Source: Sebastes aleutianus
Lineage: Eukaryota; Chordata; Actinopteri; Perciformes; Sebastidae
Length of the DNA: 64,000 nucleotides
Direction of reading: 5' to 3'
NCBI GenBank assembly: GCA_916700875.1
Contig: CAKAKS010000001.1
Span: 16,892,461-16,956,460 of the forward strand
The number at the start of each line of letters is the position of its first letter. The first letter of the stretch is position 1. Positions 1 to 15,000 of this stretch are shown in pieces. The position numbers and the translations under genes were made by a program. Under the pieces are notes generated by a model. It was not told the origin of the DNA. It did not search any database and saw only the letters and a list, made by a program, of their open reading frames with translations.

Positions 1-3000
1 AAGGAGATGTGGATGTTTCAGTTCCAAAGATCAAAGGAGATCTGAAAGCTCCTGATGTAGATATTGAAGGACCAGATGTTGACATTGAGGGCCACAAAGG
101 CGGATTTAAAATGCCTAAAGTCAAAATTCCATCGTTTGGCATTAAGGGTCCAAAAGTAGAAGGTCCAGATGTTGATATAAACCTTCCCAAAGCAAACATT
201 GACATCAACGCACCCAAAATTGACATTGACAGACCAGATGTTAATATTGAAGGGCCAAAGGGTGGATTTGAAATGCCTAAAATCAAGATGCCATCCTTTA
301 ATATTAAAGGTCAAAAAGTGGAGGGTCCAGATGTAGATCTAAACATTGATGTGAAAGCACCTGATGTTGACATTCAAGGACCAGAAGTTGACATTGAAGG
401 ACCAAATGCAAAACTCAAGGGAACCAAATTCAACATGCCAACCATATCAGGACCAAAAATCTCCATGCCAGATGTGGATTTCAATCTGAAAGGGCCACAA
501 ATGAAGGGAGACTTCGACGTGTCAGCGCCAAAGATAAAGGGAGACTTCAAAACGCCTGAGTTTGACATCAAAGGTCCTCAGGTTGATATCGAGGGTCCGA
601 AAGGTGGATTTGAAATGCCTAAAATCAAAATGCCATCATTTGGTTTGAAAGGTCGAAAGGTTCAAGTTCCAGATGTTGATATGAACCTCCCAAAGGCTGA
701 CATTGACGTGAAAGCAGCTGGCATTGACATTGAAGGCACTGATGCAAAAATCAAAGGACCCAACATAAAGATACCAACCATTAAAGGACCAAAGATGCCA
801 GAATTTGACATCAAACTAAAAGGTCCTAAAGTAATGGGAGATGTGGATGTTTCAGTTCCAAAGATTAAAGGAGATCTGAAAGCTCCTGATGTAGATATTG
901 AAGGACCAGATGTTGACATTGAAGGACCGAATGCAAAATTCAAGGGAACCAAGTTCAACATGCCAACCATATCAGGCCCAAAAATCTCCATGCCAGATGT
1001 GGATTTCAATCTGAAAGGGCCACAAATGAAGGGAGACTTCGATGTGTCAGCGCCAAAGATAAAGGGAGACATGAAAACACCTGAGGTGAACATCAAAGGT
1101 CCACAGGTTGATATTGAAGGTCCAAAAGGTGGATTTGACATGCCTAAAATCAAAATGCCAACAATATCAGGACCCAAGATGCCACATTGGGACGTGAATC
1201 TGAAAGGGCCCAAAATAGAGGGAGATGTTGATGTGTCAGTTCCAAAGATTAAGGGTGACATCAAAGGTCCCAAGCTCGATATTGAAGGACCGGATGTTGA
1301 CATTGAGGGCCACAAAGGAGGATTTAAAATGCCTAAATTTAAAATGCCATCCTTTGGGCTGAAAGGTTCAAATGTTGAAGGGCCAGAAGTTGATGTCAGC
1401 CTCCCAAAAGCTGATATTGACATTAAGGCCCCTGACTTGGATTTCAAAGGACCAAATATTGACATTGAGAGTCCAAGTGGTAAAATCAAAGGACCCAAAT
1501 TCACCATGCCAAGCCTTTCAGGACCGGAACTTTCTATGCCAGATGTGGATTTCAATCTGAAAGGGCCACAAATGAAGGGAGACTTCGATGTGTCAGCGCC
1601 AAAGATAAAGGGAGACATGAAAACACCTGAGGTGAACATCAAAGGTCCACAGGTTGATATTGAAGGTCCAAAAGGTGGATTTGACATGCCTAAAATCAAA
1701 ATGCCAACAATATCAGGACCCAAGATGCCACATTGGGACGTGAGTGTGAAAGGGCCCAAAATAGAGGGAGATGTTGATGTGTCAGTTCCAAAGATTAAGG
1801 GTGACATCAAAGGTCCCAAGCTCGATATTGAAGGACCAGATGTTGACATTGAGGGCCACAAAGGAGGATTTAAAATGCCTAAATTTAAATTGCCATCCTT
1901 TGGACTTGGAAGTTCAAATGTTGAAGTGCCAGAAGTTGATGTCAGTCTCCCGAAAGCTGATATTGACATTAAGGCCCCTGACTTGGATTTCAAAGGACCA
2001 AATATTGACATTGAGAGTCCAAGTGGTAAAATCAAAGGACCCAAATTCACCATGCCAAGCATTTCAGGACCGAAAGTTTCTATGCCAGATGTGGATTTCA
2101 ATCTGAAAGGGCCACAAATGAAGGGAGACTTCGATGTGTCAGCGCCAAAGATAAAGGGCGACATCAAAACACCTGAGTTGAACATCAAAGGTCCACAGGT
2201 TGATATTGAAGGTCCGAAGGGTGGATTTGACATGCCTAAAATCAAGCTGCCATCAATATCAGGACCCAAGATGCCACATTGGGACGTGAGTCTGAAAGGG
2301 CCCAAAATAGAGGGAGATGTTGATGTGTCAGTTCCAAAGATTAAGGGTGACATCAAAGGTCCCAAGGTCGATATTGAAGGACCAGATGTTGACATTGAGG
2401 GCCACAAAGGAGGATTTAAAATGCCTAAATTTAAAATGCCATCCTTTGGGCTGAAAGGTTCAAATGTTGAAGGGCCAGAAGTTGATGTCAGCCTCCCAAA
2501 AGCTGATATTGACATTAAGGCCCCTGGCTTGGATTTCAAAGGACCAAATATTGACATTGAGAGTCCAAGTGGTAAAATCAAAGGACCCAAAATCACCATG
2601 CCAAGCCTTTCAGGACCGAAACTTTCTATGCCAGATGTGGATTTCAATCTGAAAGGGCCACAATTGAAGGGAGACTTCGATGTGTCAGCGCCAAAGATAA
2701 AGGGCGACATCAAAACACCTGAGTTGAACATCAAAGGTCCACAGGTTGATATTGAAGGTCCGAAAGGTGGATTTGACATGCCTAAAATCAAAATGCCATC
2801 ACTATCAGGACCGAAGCTGCCACATTGGGACGTGAGTCTGAAGGGGCCCAAAATAGAGGGAGATGTTGATGTGTCAGTTCCAAAGATTGAGGGTGACATC
2901 AAAGGTCCCAAGCTCGATATTGAAGGACCAGATGTTGACATTGAAGGCCACAAAGGAGGATTTAAAATGCCTAAATTTAAATTGCCATCCTTTGGACTTG

Positions 3001-6000
3001 GAAGTTCAAATGTTGAAGTGCCAGAAGTTGATGTCAGTCTCCCGAAAGCTGATATTGACATTAAGGCCCCTAACTTGGATTTCAAAGGACCAAATATTGA
3101 CATTGAGAGTCCAAGTGGTAAAATCAAAGGACCCAAAATCACCATGCCAAGCCTTTCAGGACCGAAACTTTCTATGCCAGATGTGGATTTCAATATGAAA
3201 GGGCCACAAATGAAGGGAGACTTCGATGTGTCAGTGCCAAAGATAAAGGGCGACATCAAAACACCTGAGTTGAACATCAAAGGTCCACAGGTTGATATTG
3301 AAGGTCCGAAAGGTGGATTTGACATGCCTAAAATCAAGCTGCCATCAATATCAGGACCCAAGATGCCACATTGGGACGTGAGTCTGAAGGGGCCCAAAAT
3401 AGAGGGAGATGTTGATGTGTCAGTTCCAAAGATTGAGGGTGACATCAAAGGTCCCAAGCTCGATATTGAAGGACCAGATGTTGACATTGAGGGCCACAAA
3501 GGAGGATTTAAAATGCCTAAATTTAAAATGCCATCCTTTGGACTTGGAAGTTCAAATGTTGAAATGCCAGAAGTTGATGTCCAGTCCTTCCCGAAAGCAT
3601 GATATTGACATTAAGGCACCTGGACTTGGATTTCAAAGGACCAAATATTGACATTGAGAGTCCAAGTGGTAAAATCAAAGGACCCAAATTCAACATGCCA
3701 AGCATTTCAGGACCGAAAATTTCTATGCCAGATGTGGATTTCAATCTGAAAGGGCCACAAATGAAGGGAGACTTCGATGTGTCAGCGCCAAAGATAAAGG
3801 GTGACATAAAAACACCTGAGTTGAACATCAAAGGTCCACAGGTTGATATTGAAGGTCCTAAAGGTGGATTTGACATGCCTAAAATCAAAATGCCAACAAT
3901 ATCAGGACCCAAGATGCCACATTGGGACGTGAGTCTGAAGGGGCCCAAAATAGAGGGAGATGTTGATGTGTCAGTTCCAAAGATTGAGGGTGACATCAAA
4001 GGTCCCAAGGTCGATATTGAAGGACCAGATGTTGACATTGAAGGCCACAAAGGAGGATTTAAAATGCCTAAATTTAAACTGCCATCTTTTGGACTTGGAG
4101 GTTCAAATGTTGAAGGGCCAGAAGTTGATGCCAGTCTTCCGAAAGCAGATATTGACATTAAGGCACCTGGCTTGGATTTCAAAGGACCAAATATTGACAT
4201 TGAGAGTCCAAGTGGTAAAATCAAAGGACCCAAATTCAACATGCCAAGCATTTCAGGACCGAAAATTTCTATGCCAGATGTGGATTTCAATCTGAAAGGG
4301 CCACAAATGAAGGGAGACTTCGATGTGTCAGCGCCAAAGATAAAGGGTGACATAAAAACACCTGAGTTGAACATCAAAGGTCCACAGGTTGATATTGAAG
4401 GTCCTAAAGGTGGATTTGACATGCCTAAAATCAAAATGCCAACAATATCAGGACCCAAGATGCCACATTGGGACGTGAGTCTGAAGGGGCCCAAAATAGA
4501 GGGAGATGTTGATGTGTCAGTTCCAAAGATTGAGGGTGACATCAAAGGTCCCAAGGTCGATATTGAAGGACCAGATGTTGACATTGAAGGCCACAAAGGA
4601 GGATTTAAAATGCCTAAATTTAAACTGCCATCTTTTGGACTTGGAGGTTCAAATGTTGAAGGGCCAGAAGTTGATGCCAGTCTTCCGAAAGCAGATATTG
4701 ACATTAAGGCACCTGGCTTGGATTTCAAAGGACCAAATATTGACATTGAGAGTCCAAGTGGTAAAATCAAAGGACCCAAATTCAACATGCCAAGCATTTC
4801 AGGACCGAAAATGTCTATGCCAGATGTGGATTTCAATCTGAAAGGGCCACAAATGAAGGGAGACTTCGATGTGTCAGCGCCAAAGATAAAGGGTGACATA
4901 AAAACACCTGAGTTGAACATCAAAGGTCCACAGGTTGATATTGAAGGTCCTAAAGGTGGATTTGACATGCCTAAAATCAAAATGCCAACAATATCAGGAC
5001 CCAAGATGCCACATTGGGACATGAGTCTGAAGGGGCCCAAAATAGAGGGAGATGTTGATGTGTCAGTTCCAAAGATTGAGGGTGACATCAAAGGTCCCAA
5101 GGTCGATATTGAAGGACCAGATGTTGACATTGAAGGCCACAAAGGAGGATTTAAAATGCCTAAATTTAAACTGCCATCTTTTGGACTTGGAGGCTCAAAT
5201 GTTGAAGGGCCAGAAGTTGATGCCAGTCTTCCGAAAGCAGATATTGACATTAAGGCACCTGGCTTGGATTTCAAAGGACCAAATATTGACATTGAGAGTC
5301 CAAGTGGTAAAATCAAAGGACCCAAATTCAACATGCCAAGCATTTCAGGACCGAAACTTTCCATGCCAGATGTGGATTTCAATCTGAAAGGGCCACAAAT
5401 GAAGGGAGACTTCGACATGTCAGTGCCAAAGATAAAGGGAGACTTCAAAACACCTGAGTTGGACATCAAAGGTCCACAGGTTGATATCGAAGGTCCGAAA
5501 GGTGGATTTGACATGCCTAAAATCAAAATGCCATCAATATCAGGACCCAAGCTGCCAGATTGGGACCTTAGTCTGAAAGGACCCAAGATAAAGGGAGATG
5601 TGTCAGGTCCACAGATTAAGGGAGATATAAAACCTGAGATTGAGATCAAAGGTCCTAAAATTGATTTAGAAATTCCAGAAGGACAACTTAGTGGGCCAAA
5701 GATGAAGTTACCAAAAATATCTGGACCAAAGATATCCTTGCCAGATGTCAATCTGAAGGGGCCAAAGTGGAAGGGCGATGTGAAAGGGGATGTTCAACTG
5801 CCAAAGGCTGAACTTGAGGGACCAGATGTTACAATTGAAGTTCCAGACATTGGCACAAAGAAAAGTAAATTTAAAATGCCAAAGTTCGGCTTCAAGGGGC
5901 CAAAGATAAAGGCCCCAGACACTGATGTGGAAATGGTAAAAGGGGATATCAGCATCAAAGGAAAGACTGGTAGCTCTGAAGGTATTGATCTTGATCTGGG

Positions 6001-9000
6001 ATTGACTAGTCCGAAAGCTAAAGGATCAAAATTCAAAATGCCGAAATTTGGTTTCAAAGGCCCAAAGGTCGAAATGCCAGATGTTGATATTAATCTTCCC
6101 AAAGCTGGCGCTGAAATAAAAAGTCCAAATATTAACATTGAAGGACCAGATGTTGACATTGAGAGTCCAAGTGGTAAAATCAAAGGACCCAAATTCAACA
6201 TGCCAAGCCTTTCAGGACCGAAACTTTCTATGCCAGATGTGGATTTCAATCTGAAAGGGCCACAAATGAAGGGAGACTTCGATGTGTCAGTGCCAAAGAT
6301 AAAGGGCGACATCAAAACACCTGAGTTGAACATCAAAGGTCCACAGGTTGATATTGAAGGTCCGAAAGGTGGATTTGACATGCCTAAAATCAAAATGCCA
6401 TCACTGTCAGGACCCAAGCTGCCACATTGGGACGTGAGTCTGAAGGGGCCCAAAATAGAGGGAGATGTTGATGTGTCAGTTCCAAAGATTGAGGGTGACA
6501 TCAAAGGTCCCAAGGTCGATATTGAAGGACCGGATGTTGACATTGAGGGCCACAAAGGAGGATTTAAAATGCCTAAATTTAAACTGCCATCATTTGGGCT
6601 TGGAGGATCAAATGTTGAAGGGCCAGAAGTTGATGTCAGCCTCCCGAAAGCTGATATTGATATTAACGCCCCTGACTTGGATATCAAAGGACCAAATATT
6701 GACATTGGGAGCCCAAGTGGTAAAATCAAAGGACCCAAATTCAACATGCCAAGCATTTCAGGACCGAAACTTTCTATGCCAGATGTGGATTTCAATCTGA
6801 AAGGGCCACAAATGAAGGGAGACTTCAAAACGCCTGAGTTGGACATCAAAGGTCCACAGGTTGATATCGAGGGTCCGAAAGGTGGATTTGACATGCCTAA
6901 AATCAAAATGCCGTCATTTGGCTTCAAAGATCCAAAAGTGGAGGGTCCAGATGTTGACATAAACCTTCCTAAAGCTAACATTGATGTCAAAGCACCTGAC
7001 GTTGACATTAAAGGGCCAGAATTTGAAATTGAAGGGCCTGATGGAAAATTGAAAGGACCCAAATTCAAAATGCCATCAATATCAGGACCCAAGATGCCAC
7101 ATTGGGACGTGAATCTGAAAGGGCCCAACATGAAGGGAGATTTCGATGTGTCAGTTCCAAAGATTGAGGGTGACATAAAAGCTCCCAAGGTCAATATTGA
7201 AGGACCGGATGTTGACATTGAGGGCCACAAAGGAGGATTTAAAATGCCTAAATTTAAACTGCCATCTTTTGGGCTTGGAGGATCAAATGTTGAAGGGCCA
7301 GAAGTTGATGCCAGTCTTCCGAAAGCAGATATTGACATTAAGGCCCCTGGCTTGGATTTCAAAGGACCAAATATTGACATTGAGAGTCCAAGTGGTAAAA
7401 TCAAAGGACCCAAATTCAACATGCCAAGCATTTCAGGACCTAAACTTTCCATGCCAGATGTGGATTTCAATCTGAAAGGGCCACAAATGAAGGGAGACTT
7501 CAAAACGCCTGAGTTGGACATCAAAGGTCCACAGGTTGATATCGAGGGTCCGAAAGGTGGATTTGACATGCCTAAAATCAATATGCCAACCATATCGGGA
7601 CCCAAGCTGCCACATTGGGATATGAGTCTGAAAGGTCCCAAAATAAAGGGAGATGTCGATGTGTCAATTCCAAAGATTGAAGGTGACATAAAAGCTCCCA
7701 AGGTTGATATTGAAGGACCAGATGTTGACATTGAAGGCCACAAAGGAGGATTTAAAATGCCTAAATTTAAAATACCATCATTTGGACTTGGAGGTTCAAA
7801 TCTTGAAGGGCCAGAAGTTGATGTCAGCCTCCCGAAAGCTGATATGGACATTAAGGCCCCTGACTTGGATTTCAAAGGACCAAATATTGACATTGAGAGT
7901 CCAAGTGGTAAAATCAAAGGACCCAAATTCACCATGCCAAGCATTTCAGGACCGAAACTTTCCATGCCAGATGTGGATTTCAATCTGAAAGGGCCACAAA
8001 TGAAGGGAGACTTCAAAACGCCTGAGTTGGACATCAAAGGTCCACAGGTTGATATCGAGGGTCCGAAAGGTGGATTTGACATGCCTAAAATCAAAATGCC
8101 GTCATTTGGCTTCAAAGGTCCAAAAGTGGAGGGTCCAGATGTTGATATAAACCTTCCCAAAGGTAAACTTGACATTAAAGCACCTGACGTTGACATTGAA
8201 GGGCCAGAATTTGATATTGAAGGTCCTGATGCAAAATTGAGAGGACCCAAATTCAAAATGCCATCAATATCAGGACCCAAGATGCCACATTGGGACATGA
8301 GTCTGAAAGGGCCCAACATGAAGGGAGATGTCGATGTGTCAGTTCCAAAGATTGAGGGTGACATTAAAGTTCCCGAGGTAGATATTGAAGGACCGGATGT
8401 TGACATTGAGGGCCATAAAGGAGGATTTAAAATGCCTAAATTTAAAATGCCATCCTTTGGGCTGAAAGGTCCAAATATTGAAGGGCCAGAAGTTGATTTC
8501 AGCCTCCCGAAAGCTGATATTGATATTAACGCCCCTGACTTGGATATCAAAGGACCAAATATTGACATTGGAAGCCCAAGTGGTAAAATCAAAGGACCCA
8601 AATTCAACATGCCAAGCATTTCAGGACCTAAACTTTCCATGCCAGATGTGGATTTCAATCTGAAAGGGCCACAAATGAAGGGAGACTTCGACGTGTCAGT
8701 GCCAAAGATAAAGGGAGACTTCAAAACACCTGAGTTGGACATCAAAAGTCCACAGGTTGATATCGAGGGTCCGAAAGGTGGATTTGAAATGCCTAAAATC
8801 AAAATGCCAACAATATCAGGACCCAAGCTGCCCGATTGGGATATGAGTCTGAAAGGTCCCAAATTAAAGGGAGATGTCGATGTGTCAGTGCCAAAGATAA
8901 AGGGAGACATCAAAACACCTGACTTTGATATCAAAGGTCCACAGGTTGATATCGAGGGTCCGAAAGGTGGATTTGAAATGCCAAAAATCAAAATGCCATC

Positions 9001-12000
9001 ATTTGGCTTCAAAGGTCCAAAAGTGGAGGGTCCAGATGTTGATATAAACCTTCCCAAAGCTAACATTGATGTTAAAGCACCTGACGTTGACATCAAAGGT
9101 CCAGAGTTTGATATCAAAGGTCCGAAAGGTGGATTTGACATGCCTAAAATCAAATTGCCATCAATATCAGGACCCAAGATGCCACATTGGGACGTTAGTC
9201 TGAAAGGGCCCAACATGAAGGGAGATGTCGATGTGTCAGTTCCAAAGATTGAGGGTGACATAAAAGCTCCCAAGGTCGATATTGAAGGACCAGATGTTGA
9301 CATTGAGGGCCACAAAGGAGGATTTAAAATGCCTAAATTTAAACTGCCATCTTTTGGGCTAAAAGGTCCAAATGTTGAAGGGCCAGAAGTTGATGTTAGC
9401 CTCCCCAAAGCTGATATTGATATTAACGCCCCTGACTTGGATATCAAAGGACCAAATATTGACATTGGGAGTCCAAGTGGTAAAATCAAAGGACCCAAAT
9501 TCAACATGCCAAGCATTTCAGGACCGAAACTTTCTATGCCAGATGTGGATTTCAATCTGAAAGGGCCACAAATGAAGGGAGACTTCAAAACGCCTGAGTT
9601 GGACATCAAAGGTCCACAGGTTGATATCGAGGGTCCGAAAGGTGGATTTGACATGCCTAAAATCAAAATGCCGTCATTTGGCTTCAAAGGTCCAAAAGTG
9701 GAGGGTCCAGATGTTGATATAAACCTTCCCAAAGGTAAACTTGACATTAAAGCACCTGACGTTGACATTGAAGCGCCAGATTTTGATATTGAAGGTCCTG
9801 ATGCAAAATTGAGAGGACCCAAATTCAAAATGCCATCAATATCAGGACCCAAGATGCCACATTGGGACATGAGTCTGAAAGGGCCCAACATGAAGGGAGA
9901 TTTCGATGTGTCAGTTCCAAAGCTTGAGGGTGACATAAAAGCTCCCAAGGTCGATATTGAAGGACCAGATGTTGACATTGAGGGCCACAAAGGAGGATTT
10001 AAAATGCCTAAATTTAAACTGCCATCCTTTGGGCTAAAAGGTCCAAATGTTGAAGGGCCAGAAGTTGATGTCAGCCTCCCGAAAGCTGATATTGATATTA
10101 ACGCCCCTGACTTGGATATCACAGGACCAAATATTGACATTGGGAGCCCAAGTGGTAAAATCAAAGGACCCAAATTCAACATGCCAAGCATTTCAGGACC
10201 GAAACTTTCTATGCCAGATGTGGATTTCAATCTGAAAGGGCCACAAATGAAGGGAGACTTCAAAACGCCTGAGTTGGACATCAAAGGTCCACAGGTTGAT
10301 ATCGAGGGTCCGAAAGGTGGATTTGACATGCCTAAAATCAAAATGCCGTCATTTGGCTTCAAAGGTCCAAACGTGGAGGGTCCAGATGTTGATATAAACC
10401 TTCCCAAAGGTAAACTTGACATTAAAGCACCTGACGTTGACATTGAAGCGCCAGATTTTGATATTGAAGGTCCTGATGCAAAATTGAGAGGACCCAAATT
10501 CAAAATGCCATCAATATCAGGACCCAAGATGCCACATTGGGACATGAGTCTGAAAGGGCCCAACATGAAGGGAGATTTCGATGTGTCAGTTCCAAAGCTT
10601 GAGGGTGACATAAAAGCTCCCAAGGTCGATATTGAAGGACCAGATGTTGACATTGAGGGCCACAAAGGAGGATTTAAAATGCCTAAATTTAAACTGCCAT
10701 CCTTTGGGCTAAAAGGTCCAAATGTTGAAGGGCCAGAAGTTGATGTCAGCCTCCCGAAAGCTGATATTGATATTAACGCCCCTGACTTGGATATCAAAGG
10801 ACCAAATATTGACATTGGGAGCCCAAGTGGTAAAATCAAAGGACCCAAATTCAACATGCCAAGCATTTCAGGACCGAAACTTTCTATGCCAGATGTGGAT
10901 TTCAATCTGAAAGGGCCACAAATGAAGGGAGACTTCAAAACGCCTGAGTTGGACATCAAAGGTCCACAGGTTGATATCGAGGGTCCGAAAGGTGGATTTG
11001 ACATGCCTAAAATCAAAATGCCGTCATTTGGCTTCAAAGGTCCAAACGTGGAGGGTCCAGATGTTGATATAAACCTTCCCAAAGGTAAACTTGACATTAA
11101 AGCACCTGACGTTGACATTGAAGCGCCAGATTTTGATATTGAAGGTCCTGATGCAAAATTGAGAGGACCCAAATTCAAAATGCCATCAATATCAGGACCC
11201 AAGATGCCACATTGGGACATGAGTCTGAAAGGGCCCAACATGAAGGGAGATTTCGATGTGTCAGTTCCAAAGCTTGAGGGTGACATAAAAGCTCCCAAGG
11301 TCGATATTGAAGGACCAGATGTTGACATTGAGGGCCACAAAGGAGGATTTAAAATGCCTAAATTTAAACTGCCATCCTTTGGGCTAAAAGGTCCAAATGT
11401 TGAAGGGCCAGAAGTTGATGTCAGCCTCCCGAAAGCTGATATTGATATTAACGCCCCTGACTTGGATTTCAAAGGACCAAATATTGACATTGGGAGCCCA
11501 AGTGGTAAAATCAAAGGACCCAAATTCAACATGCCAAGCATTTCAGGACCGAAACTTTCTATGCCAGATGTGGATTTCAATCTGAAAGGGCCACAAATGA
11601 AGGGAGACTTCAAAACGCCTGAGTTGGACATCAAAGGTCCACAGGTTGATATCGAGGGTCCGAAAGGTGGATTTGACATGCCTAAAATCAAAATGCCGTC
11701 ATTTGGCTTCAAAGGTCCAAACGTGGAGGGTCCAGATGTTGATATAAACCTTCCCAAAGGTAAACTTGACATTAAAGCACCTGACGTTGACATTGAAGCG
11801 CCAGATTTTGATATTGAAGGTCCTGATGCAAAATTGAGAGGACCCAAATTCAAAATGCCATCAATATCAGGACCCAAGATGCCACATTGGGACATGAGTC
11901 TGAAAGGGCCCAACATGAAGGGAGATTTCGATGTGTCAGTTCCAAAGCTTGAGGGTGACATAAAAGCTCCCAAGGTCAATATTGAAGGACCAGATGTTGA

Positions 12001-15000
12001 CATTGAGGGCCACAAAGGAGGATTTAAAATGCCTAAATTTAAACTGCCATCCTTTGGGCTAAAAGGTCCAAATGTTGAAGGGCCAGAAGTTGATTTCAGC
12101 CTCCCGAAAGCTGATATTGATATTAACGCCCCTGACTTGGATATCAAAGGACCAAATATTGACATTGGGAGCCCAAGTGGTAAAATCAAAGGACCCAAAT
12201 TCAACATGCCAAGCATTTCAGGACCGAAACTTTCTATGCCAGATGTGGATTTCAATCTGAAAGGGCCACAAATGAAGGGAGACTTCAAAACGCCTGAGTT
12301 GGACATCAAAGGTCCACAGGTTGATATCGAGGGTCCGAAAGGTGGATTTGACATGCCTAAAATCAAAATGCCGTCATTTGGCTTCAAAGGTCCAAACGTG
12401 GAGGGTCCAGATGTTGATATAAACCTTCCCAAAGGTAAACTTGACATTAAAGCACCTGACGTTGACATTGAAGCGCCAGATTTTGATATTGAAGGTCCTG
12501 ATGCAAAATTGAGAGGACCCAAATTCAAAATGCCATCAATATCAGGACCCAAGATGCCACATTGGGACATGAGTCTGAAAGGGCCCAACATGAAGGGAGA
12601 TTTCGATGTGTCAGTTCCAAAGCTTGAGGGTGACATAAAGGCTCCCAAGGTCGATATTGAAGGACCAGATGTTGACATTGAGGGCCACAAAGGAGGATTT
12701 AAAATGCCTAAATTTAAACTGCCATCCTTTGGGCTAAAAGGTCCAAATGTTGAAGGGCCAGAAGTTGATGTCAGCCTCCCGAAAGCTGATATAGATATTA
12801 ACGCCCCTGACTTGGATATCAAAGGACCAAATATTGACATTGGGAGCCCAAGTGGTAAAATCAAAGGACCCAAATTCAACATGCCAAGCATTTCAGGACC
12901 GAAACTTTCTATGCCAGATGTGGATTTCAATCTGAAAGGGCCACAAATGAAGGGAGACTTCGACGTGTCAGCGCCAAAGATAAAGGGAGACTTCAAAACG
13001 CCTGAGTGTGACATCAAAGGTCCACAGGTTGATATCGAGGGTCCGAAAGGTGGATTTGACATGCCTAAAATCAAAATGCCGTCATTTGGCTTCAAAGGTC
13101 CAAAAGTGGAGGGTCCAGATGTTGATATAAACCTTCCCAAAGGTAAACTTGACATTAAAGCACCTGACGTTGACATTGAAGGGCCAGATTTTGATATTGA
13201 AGGTCCTGATGCAAAATTGAGAGGACCCAAATTCAAAATGCCATCAATATCAGGACCCAAGATGCCACATTGGGACATGAGTCTGAAAGGGCCCAACATG
13301 AAGGGAGATGTCGATGTGTCAGTTCCAAAGATTGAGGGTGACATTAAAGTTCCCGAGGTAGATATTGAAGGACCGGATGTTGACATTGAGGGCCATAAAG
13401 GAGGATTTAAAATGCCTAAATTTAAAATGCCATCCTTTGGGCTGAAAGGTCCAAATATTGAAGGGCCAGAAGTTGATTTCAGCCTCCCGAAAGCTGATAT
13501 TGATATTAACGCCCCTGACTTGGATATCAAAGGACCAAATATTGACATTGGAAGCCCAAGTGGTAAAATCAAAGGACCCAAATTCAACATGCCAAGCATT
13601 TCAGGACCGAAAATGTCTATGCCAGATGTGGATTTCAATCTGAAAGGGCCACAAATGAAGGGAGACTTCGACATGTCAGCGCCAAAGATAAAGGGAGACT
13701 TCAAAACGCCTGAGTTTGACATCAAAGGTCCACAGGTTGATATCGAGGGTCCGACAGGTGGATTTGACATGCCTAAAATCAAAATGCCGTCATTTGGCTT
13801 CAAAGGTCCAAAAGTGGAGGGTCCAGATGTTGATATAAACCTTCCCAAAGGTAAACTTGACATTAAAGCACCTGACGTTGACATTGAAGGGCCAGATTTT
13901 GATATTGAAGGTCCTGATGCAAAATTGAGAGGACCCAAATTCAAAATGCCATCAATATCAGGACCCAAGATGCCACATTGGGACATGAGTCTGAAAGGGC
14001 CCAACATGAAGGGAGATGTCGATGTGTCAGGTCCAAAGATTGAGGGTGACATCAAAGGTCCCAAGGTCGATATTGAAGGACCAGATGTTGACATTGAGGG
14101 CCATAAAGGAGGATTTAAAATGCCTAAATTTAAACTGCCATCTTTTGGGCTTGGAGGATCAAATGTTGAAGGGCCAGAAGTTGATTTCAGCCTCCCGAAA
14201 GCTGATATTGATATTAACGCCCCTGACTTGGATATCAAAGGACCAAATATTGACATTGGAAGCCCAAGTGGTAAAATCAAAGGACCCAAATTCAACATGC
14301 CAAGCATTTCAGGACCGAAACTTTCCATGCCAGATGTGGATTTCAATCTGAAAGGGCCACAAATGAAGGGAGATTTCGACGTGTCAGCGCCAAAGATAAA
14401 GGGAGACTTCAAAACGCCTGAGTTTGACATCACAGGTCCACAGGGTAATATCGAGGGTCCGAAAGGTGGATTTGAAATGCCTAAAATGAAAATGCCATCA
14501 TTTGGCTTCAAAAGTCCAAAAGTGGAGGGTCCAGATGTTGATATAAACCTTCCCAAAGGTAAACTTGACATTAAAGCACCTGACGTTGACATTGAAGGGC
14601 CAGAATTTGATATTGAAGGTCCTGATGCAAAATTGAGAGGACCCAAATTCAAAATGCCATCAATATCAGGACCCAAGATGCCACATTGGGACATGAGTCT
14701 GAAAGGGCCCAACATGAAGGGAGATGTCGATGTGTCAGGTCCAAAGATTGAGGGTGACATTAAAGTTCCCAAGGTAGATATTGAAGGACCGGATGTTGAC
14801 ATTGAGGGCCATAAAGGAGGATTTAAAATGCCTAAATTTAAACTGCCATCTTTTGGGCTGAAAAGTCCAAATGTTGAAGGGCCAGAAGTTGATTTCAGCC
14901 TCCCAAAAGCTGATATTGATATTAACGCCCCTGACTTGGATATCAAAGGACCAAATATTGACATTGAGAGTCCAAGTGGTAAAATCAAAGGACCCAAATT

